This document shows positions 33,387-39,650 of a stretch of DNA of 39,650 nt, in pieces. The stretch lies in assembly GCA_047973025.1 (NCBI GenBank), contig JBKEBE010000111.1, positions 1-39,650 on the forward strand, read 5' to 3'. The notes below the pieces were generated by a model that made no database searches, had not been told where the DNA came from, and worked only from the letters and a program-made list of their open reading frames with translations. Both the position numbers and the translations under genes were made by a program. Position 1 is the stretch's first letter, and each line of letters opens with the position of its first letter. The DNA comes from UPXZ01 sp047973025 (lineage in GTDB: Bacteria; Bacteroidota; Bacteroidia; Bacteroidales; Paludibacteraceae).

Positions 33387-34469
33387 ATGAAAAAAAACAT
33401 CGTATTTGTGTGTGTTTTTTGCGTTACTATCGGGCTTAGCGCACAAATTAAAATTATAGATAATGCTACGAACACCCCAATAAGCTTCGCGAAAATCCTA
33501 AACAGCAAGGGAAGCATACTAACACTATCCGACATATCCGGCAATGTACAATTGACCGAATCGAACAGAAACGAATTATTAAACGATACTTCCGTAACCA
33601 TCCATCACGTAGGCTACAAGACACTAAGTATTTCCGGTAGCACACTATTGAACGGAAAAGTAGCAAGATTAGAAGAAAGAAACATTTTGTTGAACGAAGT
33701 TAATGTTGTTCCAAAGAAAATAGACTACATCGTTTTATATGGCTATTTCAGAAGTTATCAATTAGACAACAATGTTCCGAAGTATTATTTTGACGGGATG
33801 ATAGAATACTATATCCCCATCAAAAGCAAAAACTTCAAATTCAGGCTATTAGAACACCGTGCTTTTAGAAACAAAAAGATAGTCGATGCCGAAAAAAATC
33901 GACTTACCACTATAAATATGGTTACGGCGACTATTCCCTGGTTAGAATACCTTACTTCTGTGGATGAAATCAAAAAAAAATATCGATTAACGAACGATAA
34001 GTTTATCCTGAATAAATCGGACACAGTTGGCAGATTTATCACCCATGGAGACAATCTACAAATAGATCTTAATTTGCTTGCTCCCAAAGAAGAAGAAAAA
34101 AAAACACTTTTCGGCTACACATCCATTATCAAAAATAACACATCAGCCGAGACGTATGACTGTTTGGATGTAGAGAAACTACAAAAGGACAATATACTCG
34201 TTCAAAGTCATTACAGCGACATCTTGTTTCAGCATAAAAAAGATTCGACTCAAACGCGTATTGAGTCCCTTTCCGAATTATATGTTATCGAGAAAAGGTA
34301 CATCGAAAAAAGTGAGTTGAAAGGAAAAAAACTAACTACATTTACCGGACTTCGCGAAAGCCATAATTACAGCTCCAATTATTGGGAAGAAATCAGCAGA
34401 TACAATATTCCTACGTTAGATTCTAGTATTTCCAACCCACTTGGTCATGAACTGACTATGTACCCTTAA
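33387..34469 (+). CDS. Secreted protein with CarboxypepD_reg-like domain
   Basis: A 360-residue protein with a signal peptide (MKKNIVFVCVFCVTIGLSAQ). The first roughly 95 mature residues form a carboxypeptidase regulatory-like beta sandwich, typical of the N-termini of SusC and DUF5686 outer-membrane proteins. It ends in ILLNEVNVVPKK, like the start of a barrel region, but the barrel is not obvious in the remaining 230 residues. The frame opens at 33345, yet the signal peptide fixes the start at 33387. Function unknown; it is the companion gene of precursor 4. Confidence 0.75.
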   Translation: MKKNIVFVCVFCVTIGLSAQIKIIDNATNTPISFAKILNSKGSILTLSDISGNVQLTESNRNELLNDTSVTIHHVGYKTLSISGSTLLNGKVARLEERNILLNEVNVVPKKIDYIVLYGYFRSYQLDNNVPKYYFDGMIEYYIPIKSKNFKFRLLEHRAFRNKKIVDAEKNRLTTINMVTATIPWLEYLTSVDEIKKKYRLTNDKFILNKSDTVGRFITHGDNLQIDLNLLAPKEEEKKTLFGYTSIIKNNTSAETYDCLDVEKLQKDNILVQSHYSDILFQHKKDSTQTRIESLSELYVIEKRYIEKSELKGKKLTTFTGLRESHNYSSNYWEEISRYNIPTLDSSISNPLGHELTMYP

Positions 34470-34587
34470 ATTCCAACTCCCCCCGAAACACACCAAACCG
34501 CCACAACCCTCTGCATAAAGCAAACACAGCCTACGGAACCGAAAAAAAGCCCAAATAAAAATGTTAATATTTCAAAAAAAAAACAGA

Positions 34588-34699
34588 TGTGAACAATTTT
34601 GCTTTTCTTTACAGCGGTAAACGAAAACCATCAAGCATGCGGATGGCTGAATTTACCAAATAAACATTTTGAATATTAACTTTTTAAATTAAATTTGTA
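34588..34699 (+). repeat. Array repeat copy 4: dyad plus promoter
   Basis: Dyad 34616-34657; its core reads GCATGC rather than GCGCGC, so two changes keep the palindrome. Promoter TTTG at 34668-34671 and TAAATTTG at 34690-34697 with 18-bp spacing, only two bases before the ATG at 34700. An upstream block (34476-34541) resembles the one before copy 1. Confidence 0.87.
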
Positions 34700-34858
34700 A
34701 TGAAAACATTGGATTTAAACACGTACGGCGTTCAGGAAATGAACGTAAGTGAGATGGAAAGAACGAATGGAGGAAGTTTTATTGCTGTATTAATAATGGC
34801 GACAATTGCTTTAGCCATTGACTATTTTTCCGATGGAAAAGTGGATGGGCATATTTAA
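34700..34858 (+). CDS. Double-glycine-leader peptide precursor 5
   Basis: A 52-residue precursor. The leader begins MKTLDLNTYGVQEMNV and ends ERTNGG at Gly25. The 27-residue core, SFIAVLIMATIALAIDYFSD followed by a short charged tail, is one hydrophobic helix. It follows repeat copy 4 and is closed by a hairpin. It is the smallest core of the set. Confidence 0.82.
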   Translation: MKTLDLNTYGVQEMNVSEMERTNGGSFIAVLIMATIALAIDYFSDGKVDGHI

Positions 34859-34866
34859 TCTACAGG

Positions 34867-34904
34867 GAATGAGGGGAAATAAAATAAATATCCCCCATTC
34901 TTTG
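34867..34904 (+). terminator. Terminator-like hairpin after precursor 5
   Basis: GAATG-A-GGGGA (34867-34877) pairs with 34891-34900 over ten base pairs with one bulged A and a 13-base loop, followed by only three T. Confidence 0.55.
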
Positions 34905-34983
34905 AATATTCTTAGTTATCCGCTTTTACTATCTGTTTTCGGAAGAGAAAAATTTGGTTACCCGAGACTAAAATCATACTGCT

Positions 34984-37314
34984 ATGTCAAAATTTTCTGC
35001 AAAAATAGGATTTACACTGCTCCTAATCGTACTATCTCACACTCTGCTTGCTCAAACGAGAACCATAAGCGGTAAAGTTACAGACGAGAACGATAAACCC
35101 CTATCGGGTACGCACGTCTTTTTGGCAAAATCGGGCAAAAGTACGATTACCAACGGCGACGGTAGTTTTTCGCTGAAAATGCCTAATGCAGATGATCTCC
35201 TTTCTGTATCCAACATTGGGTATGAAACGTTCTCCACAAAAATAAATTCTCCAAACAATCATCTACGCATTAAACTACAACCGGCCGTAATCCTGCTGAA
35301 CGAAGTAATCGTTACGAACCTTACGGCTGAAGAAATTCTAAACAAAGCCATCGGGAAAATTCAGGACAATTACCCACAAGATGAGTTTCTGGCTAAAATG
35401 TTTTATCGGGCTAAAATATATGAATCGGACGACTCGCTTGTCTATGTGGAAGAGACGGCTTTTAATCAAATAAAATCGTACAGTCCCAATTTCGAAGACA
35501 AAACGTTCTTGGAGCGAAATCGCTATTTTAATTTCAATGATGGTGCCAAATTTGGAATAAAGGGGATTGGCGGATTCGATTATGTAAAAACATACCGGAA
35601 ACGGGGAAAATTCTCTAAAAAGGATAAGTACGATTTCGCGCCTTTTTCGAAATGGGATGGTCGAACTGTGTATGTCATTGCCATTAACAACGATTCGGAA
35701 AAGAAAAATATCACTACCGGAAAGATTTACATAGACGCGGACGATTTGGCTTTCGTGCGATTTGATCTCCGGAAAGACGATAGACATCATACCGTCCAGT
35801 ACAAGAAAATAGACGGCAAATATTATTTGATTAACAGCACGACTTACAACACAAATCCGCGTCTGAACGGGGGCTACTACGATGTAACGACACAAATGAC
35901 GTTAACCGAAATTATACCATCTTTTCAACCGGAAGATGTAAAAGGTATTTTTGTAAAAAACGAAGACCTGCTCAGAGCATATGCCACTCAAATGACCGAT
36001 ACCGCTTTTTGGAGAAACCACAATACGATTTTACCCGATTCGCTTACTCAAAAAAAAATAACCGATTTCATCTTGCATTTGGCGCAGGTAAGTCAATCCA
36101 AACCCTTTGATAGCGCAAATGCTCTCGAAAACACAGCACGACTTTATACACCGAGTATCACACTCAAAGCTTCATCCCAATTCCCTTCGGACTTGAATAC
36201 GCTATCTCAAAACACGACATCGGTTAATTCCTTGCTGAACTATTTTTCCCGAAAGAAAATAAAAAATCAATATCTCGGACTATTGGGAGCCGTATTTGTC
36301 AACGATTTTCTACTCCTGCCTTTGGAGCAGGCGGAAGCACAAAGAAAATTACTCGCTTTGAATAACCTGAAAACCAAATCAAACCCCACCGCCTTTAACG
36401 CGTTGGAAACCGGTTATCGTTACGGATTGTCAACAGAGCAGATAAACGCATTCAAGACTGAGAATTACACCGATTTTATGCGACTGCATACCGTTGTGGA
36501 TGAATACAGCTATTTGAAATCCAAACAAATAGAAGAACAAGTAGTCAAAGTAGATATGCACGACCGAAACAACAAGTACGATTATCTGTTCTATTTCTTT
36601 TCCGATTTGGTGTACAATCGCCTACTGGGTATCGACTTTACACCAAATACAAACGTTAATTACAAGAAAGACATCAACTCCGACAAAGCCCCACTTATCA
36701 TAGACAGAAGAAAAAGTTGGGTAAAGTACCTGTTTGAACCGAATGCCGATTTTACGAGACAGGTTACCAAAAAAGAGCTACATCCACTCGAAATTCAATT
36801 TCTGAAACGTTCCGCCTATCTCTCTTTACTCAATTTGGTTTCCCCGCAAATGTTTAGTCTTGGAAAGTTTTCCATTACCGACAAACTAAAATTCACATTC
36901 AGCACTTCTTATTTACGGACTCCGTTTGGCGAGCAGATAGAAGAAAATCTCTGGTTCGCCTATCAAAATATTTTAAATGGACTGTTCATCCGCCAGTACC
37001 TGAATCACGAAAAAACGGGATGGGGACTGGGTTATAAACTATACGACATCAAACTTCATAAAAACGTAAACCTGACATCTACGCTTGACTACTGGCTACA
37101 ACCGGAAAATTTGCGTTTCTTTGACAAAAACCTTAAAAGCGGAGTTCACGTCGGGCAAGAGCTGGAATGGAAGTTGCTGCGGGATAAATACACCCGGCTC
37201 AATAAAATAGCTATCTACGTAGGCTACGACTATAAAACCAAAGGCTATCTGCCCGATAACCTATCCGTAAACAATAATTTTAAAATAACTGCCGGATTGA
37301 GAATCAACTTTTAA
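34984..37314 (+). CDS. Outer-membrane protein with CarboxypepD_reg and DUF5686-like barrel
   Basis: A 776-residue protein with a signal peptide (MSKFSAKIGFTLLLIVLSHTLLAQ). A CarboxypepD_reg-like domain at about residues 26-105 (ISGKVTDENDKPLSGTHVFL) is followed by ILLNEVIVTNLTAEEILNKAI and a long beta-rich region ending in an aromatic terminal strand (KITAGLRINF), as in DUF5686 family barrels. The family is common in Bacteroidetes and its role is unknown. As the companion of precursor 5 it might help the peptide cross the outer membrane or protect the cell; both are inference. Confidence 0.8.
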   Translation: MSKFSAKIGFTLLLIVLSHTLLAQTRTISGKVTDENDKPLSGTHVFLAKSGKSTITNGDGSFSLKMPNADDLLSVSNIGYETFSTKINSPNNHLRIKLQPAVILLNEVIVTNLTAEEILNKAIGKIQDNYPQDEFLAKMFYRAKIYESDDSLVYVEETAFNQIKSYSPNFEDKTFLERNRYFNFNDGAKFGIKGIGGFDYVKTYRKRGKFSKKDKYDFAPFSKWDGRTVYVIAINNDSEKKNITTGKIYIDADDLAFVRFDLRKDDRHHTVQYKKIDGKYYLINSTTYNTNPRLNGGYYDVTTQMTLTEIIPSFQPEDVKGIFVKNEDLLRAYATQMTDTAFWRNHNTILPDSLTQKKITDFILHLAQVSQSKPFDSANALENTARLYTPSITLKASSQFPSDLNTLSQNTTSVNSLLNYFSRKKIKNQYLGLLGAVFVNDFLLLPLEQAEAQRKLLALNNLKTKSNPTAFNALETGYRYGLSTEQINAFKTENYTDFMRLHTVVDEYSYLKSKQIEEQVVKVDMHDRNNKYDYLFYFFSDLVYNRLLGIDFTPNTNVNYKKDINSDKAPLIIDRRKSWVKYLFEPNADFTRQVTKKELHPLEIQFLKRSAYLSLLNLVSPQMFSLGKFSITDKLKFTFSTSYLRTPFGEQIEENLWFAYQNILNGLFIRQYLNHEKTGWGLGYKLYDIKLHKNVNLTSTLDYWLQPENLRFFDKNLKSGVHVGQELEWKLLRDKYTRLNKIAIYVGYDYKTKGYLPDNLSVNNNFKITAGLRINF

Positions 37315-37403
37315 GAATACCGTATCAGGCTCTATATAAGGCTATAAATGATACACACTCGTGAAACACACAACAAAAATATCAATATCTCAAAAAAAAC
37401 AGA

Positions 37404-37520
37404 TATAAACATTTTTGCTTTTCTTTACAGCGGTAAACGAAAACCATCAAGCGCGCGGATGGATGAATTTACCAAACAAACATTTTGAATAATCACTTTC
37501 TAAACTAAATTTGTAAAGAA
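37404..37520 (+). repeat. Array repeat copy 5: dyad plus promoter
   Basis: Dyad 37432-37473 with GCGCGC core. Promoter TTTG at 37484-37487 and TAAATTTG at 37506-37513 with 18-bp spacing, seven bases before the ATG at 37521. Confidence 0.88.
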
Positions 37521-37754
37521 ATGAAAACATGGGATTTAAACACGTATGGCGTTCAGGAAATGAATGTGGCGGAAATGAGAGAAACGGATGGAGGAATTAT
37601 ACCTTTTTTAATCTTAGGAGGAATAGCATTAATTATGAGCAGTTGTACCGTTGTCGTTGGTGACAACAACAATGTCGGCACGTCTGTTTCTGCTGACAGC
37701 ACGGCAAATGGTAACTCTGCCGGAACAGGAAGTGGCAATAGTGTAGGTAATTAA
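37521..37754 (+). CDS. Double-glycine-leader peptide precursor 6
   Basis: A 77-residue precursor with leader MKTWDLNTYGV...EMRETDGG. The 52-residue core is two-part: a hydrophobic segment (IIPFLILGGIALIMSSC) and a tail of Gly, Ser, Asn, Thr and Ala (DNNNVGTSVSADSTANGNSA and on) with no aromatic residues. The SSC just after the hydrophobic stretch recalls a lipobox but lies inside a double-glycine precursor. It is the cassette nearest the exporter genes. Confidence 0.83.
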   Translation: MKTWDLNTYGVQEMNVAEMRETDGGIIPFLILGGIALIMSSCTVVVGDNNNVGTSVSADSTANGNSAGTGSGNSVGN

Positions 37755-37793
37755 CTTATTAGATTGACTGGAACAAATTCATTAATAACAAAA

Positions 37794-37832
37794 TACATAG
37801 GCACAAAGCGTTTTGTACCTATGTACTTATTT
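37794..37832 (+). terminator. Hairpin between precursor 6 and its companion gene
   Basis: TACATAGG (37794-37801) pairs with CCTATGTA (37818-37825), extended by ACAAA/TTTGT inside after one mismatch, and followed by a T-rich run. The right arm contains the ATG at 37821 of the next gene, so the hairpin could also limit its translation. Confidence 0.6.
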
Positions 37833-38351
37833 TTCTTGTACCCAATTCTCGTCATTTTTGACATCATAACAACTTATTTTGCATCACCGAATTTAAAGTA
37901 CGAGATTAATCCTATTATTACACATTTTAGATTAAATTGGATCTCCATCATTGTGTTAGCATTACTAGCTATTACATTGATCGAGATTATTGTTTACAAA
38001 TCAGACAGTATATTGAAGTCATATTTTCTTAACAAAAATACTTCGCATAAAAAGATAAAAATCTATGGACTTGCTTTAATTACTCTATTTTTTTCATCAC
38101 ATTTGATGCTGTCAATTCTTATTATCTTGAATAATTTTCTATCTTATATTTATTTATTCGGAACAAGACTTGAATGTTTGACAACTATATCTTCTTTCTA
38201 TATAAAAAACATTCAATATCCCTTATTTTATAAAAACTATCTTTTGTTGATTTTGACAATTGTAATAAATTCCATCATCTATTTCAGATACAGAATATTC
38301 ACTTTAAGAAAAAATCATGCCCCGCCCCATCTTTCCGCCCGAAATCCTTGA
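37821..38351 (+). CDS. Membrane protein, DUF5658-like, possible immunity
   Basis: A 176-residue, very AT-rich membrane protein with about four transmembrane helices. The start of the first helix, FDIITTYFASPNLKYEINPI, resembles the D-xx-TT...NP pattern of DUF5658 proteins. The first ATG is at 37821; an in-frame TTG at 37764 would add 19 residues (GTNSLITKYIGTKRF) but place the hairpin inside the coding region. The 3' end overlaps the HlyD gene by 35 bases. A companion or immunity role is inferred from position. Confidence 0.6.
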   Translation: MYLFFLYPILVIFDIITTYFASPNLKYEINPIITHFRLNWISIIVLALLAITLIEIIVYKSDSILKSYFLNKNTSHKKIKIYGLALITLFFSSHLMLSILIILNNFLSYIYLFGTRLECLTTISSFYIKNIQYPLFYKNYLLLILTIVINSIIYFRYRIFTLRKNHAPPHLSARNP

Positions 38352-39474
38352 CAGCACGGTAGAAGTCTATCACGCACGCATTCATACGCGGAGCAAAATC
38401 ATCTACGGGCTTATCTTGTGTCTGGTACTGGGAGCCGTGGTGGCGCTCCCTTTGGTAAAGGTGGACGTAACCATGCAGAGCCGGGGCGTAACGCGCTCGC
38501 CAATGGAAAACACCGTGGTGCAGGCAGGCGTATATGGCGAAGCCGTACGGTACGCCATGGCTGAAAACAAACCCGTACGACGGGGAGACACGCTGCTGGT
38601 ACTCCAAACCCGAAAGCTAAGCGAGCAACAGGCGCTATCCACCGGTAAGATAGGCGAAAACAACCGCTTCATCGCCGACATAGACCGGCAGCAGCAAGAT
38701 CGCCGGCCGCTCCATACATCCAACTATGCCGCCGAATACACCCGATACACCGCCAGACTGAGCGAACTCCAAACCACCGTGGGCTACCTGAAAAAACAGT
38801 TGGATGCCGATACCGACCTGAGAAACAACAGGGTAATTTCCGAGTTTGACTACCTGAAAACCAAAAACAGCTACGATGCGGCGGCGGAACAGCTACACAC
38901 CGCCCGGCAGGAATTTTCCAATACGTGGCAAGCGGAACGCACCACGCTACTCCTGCAAAACAAAGAGCTTGCTTCGGGTATCGACCAGCTGGAGCAGGAA
39001 AAACGAGAATACGTCGTTACTGCCCCCGTAAGTGGTACATTGGTGCAAGTGGCGGGGTTCGGAACCGGCAATTTCATCGCGCCGGCACAGCCCTTGGCAT
39101 ACATCTCTGCGAGCGATTCGCTGATAGCCGAATGCTACGTCTCGCCTGCCGATATAGGATACGTATATGTCGGGCAGCCGGTCAACTTCCAGTTTGACGC
39201 CTTCAATTACCGCGAATGGGGTATGCTCAAAGGTACGGTTACGGAAATCGTTCACGATGTAGTCGCCATAGACCAAAAACCCGCATTTCGGGTACGATGT
39301 GCCATGCAGGGAAACACGCTGCATCTGAAAAACGGCTACACCGGCACAGTCCAAAAAGGGCTGAGTTACACGGCTCGATTTCTGATAACGCGCCGCACGC
39401 TGTGGCAGCTGCTCTTCGACAAAGTGGACAATTGGCTCAACCCAAAACTAAACAACCCGGCAACGACAATATGA
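38317..39474 (+). CDS. HlyD-family periplasmic adaptor for peptide export
   Basis: A 385-residue membrane fusion protein. A short cytoplasmic N-terminus precedes one transmembrane helix (about residues 27-47, IIYGLILCLVLGAVVALPLV), followed by a lipoyl/barrel half-motif, coiled-coil hairpin (about 95-230) and a second half (VTAPVSGTLVQVAGF). It would link the inner-membrane ABC exporter to an outer-membrane channel. It overlaps the next gene by four bases (ATGA). It is visibly GC-richer than the genes before it. Confidence 0.92.
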   Translation: MPRPIFPPEILDSTVEVYHARIHTRSKIIYGLILCLVLGAVVALPLVKVDVTMQSRGVTRSPMENTVVQAGVYGEAVRYAMAENKPVRRGDTLLVLQTRKLSEQQALSTGKIGENNRFIADIDRQQQDRRPLHTSNYAAEYTRYTARLSELQTTVGYLKKQLDADTDLRNNRVISEFDYLKTKNSYDAAAEQLHTARQEFSNTWQAERTTLLLQNKELASGIDQLEQEKREYVVTAPVSGTLVQVAGFGTGNFIAPAQPLAYISASDSLIAECYVSPADIGYVYVGQPVNFQFDAFNYREWGMLKGTVTEIVHDVVAIDQKPAFRVRCAMQGNTLHLKNGYTGTVQKGLSYTARFLITRRTLWQLLFDKVDNWLNPKLNNPATTI

Positions 39475-39650
39475 GCATCAAAGTAAAACAACGCGACATT
39501 ACCGACTGCGGCGCCGCCTGTCTGGCTTCCGTAGCATCCCACCACAAGCTGCAGATGCCCGTATCCCGTATCCGACAAATAGCTGGTACCGACAACAAAG
39601 TCAACAAAGTACTCGGTATTTTAACCTCCGCCGAGAAGTTGGGATTTTCG
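39471..39650 (+). CDS. C39 peptidase domain of a peptidase-containing ABC transporter, partial
   Basis: The first 60 codons of a gene that runs off the window. KQRDITDCGAACLASVASHH is the start of a C39 peptidase domain, with catalytic Cys13 in DCGAACL. In such transporters this domain cuts leader peptides after Gly-Gly and the ABC part exports the core. It is the expected processing enzyme for the six double-glycine precursors upstream. The membrane and ATPase domains are outside the window. Confidence 0.92.
   Translation, partial: MSIKVKQRDITDCGAACLASVASHHKLQMPVSRIRQIAGTDNKVNKVLGILTSAEKLGFS

Noticed and set aside
29890..37473. Array dyad considered as a riboswitch or RNA leader
   Set aside because: It lies upstream of the conserved -33/-7 boxes, so it should not be in the transcript. 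A DNA-binding site fits better.
29862..37520. Repeats considered as a CRISPR array or insertion-sequence ends
   Set aside because: The copies are 110 bp, 1-3 kb apart, always in the same orientation and always end at a start codon. No Cas or transposase genes are present. A promoter-leader duplication explains them better.

Overview
The window is chromosomal DNA from a member of the Bacteroidetes, most likely order Bacteroidales. Several signs agree: promoters of the phylum-specific form TTTG-N18-24-TAnnTTTG, almost no Shine-Dalgarno sequences, a three-subunit fumarate reductase/succinate dehydrogenase, a DAHP synthase-chorismate mutase fusion, a Rex repressor, and the type IX secretion genes porU and porV side by side. 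I cannot name the genus from sequence alone.

Positions 1-29,500 are mostly housekeeping. They run: the end of a possible thymidylate synthase; yceD-like, rpmF and fabH; a minus-strand pair for a DNA-repair-type radical SAM protein and its DUF4130 partner; a RelA/SpoT homologue; an alanine dehydrogenase/transhydrogenase-like enzyme; an SGNH hydrolase; the frd/sdh operon, whose flavoprotein subunit has an unusual acidic N-terminal extension; an SLC13-type transporter; dgkA; a minus-strand aromatic amino acid operon (pheA, aminotransferase, DAHP synthase/chorismate mutase); an MFS sugar transporter with a ROK glucokinase; ispF; porV and porU; an FAH-family hydrolase; and rex. Upstream of pheA I read a complete ribosome-mediated attenuator: a 16-codon leader peptide, MKAWFAFSYFYFYFSK, followed by mutually exclusive antiterminator and terminator helices.

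Positions 29,600-39,650 are an accessory region and hold the most novel content. A roughly 110-bp sequence recurs five times, at about 29.9, 31.1, 33.1, 34.6 and 37.4 kb. Each copy carries a 41-42-bp dyad and a promoter with identical 18-bp spacing, and ends 2-7 bases before a start codon. Four copies precede genes for small double-glycine-leader peptides with nearly identical leaders and unrelated cores. A fifth peptide with this leader follows a MITE-like remnant instead of a full repeat, and a sixth peptide has a different leader. The first repeat drives a small Sec-type secreted peptide. Most precursors are followed by a hairpin or terminator and then by a membrane or secreted companion gene: a degenerate CPBP-like protein, small membrane proteins, or CarboxypepD_reg/DUF5686-type proteins. 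The array ends with an HlyD-family adaptor and the start of a C39-peptidase ABC transporter, which together would cleave the double-glycine leaders and export the cores. I interpret it as a multi-cassette peptide (bacteriocin or signal) system with shared leader, promoter and exporter and interchangeable cargo. Its activity and the immunity roles are inference.
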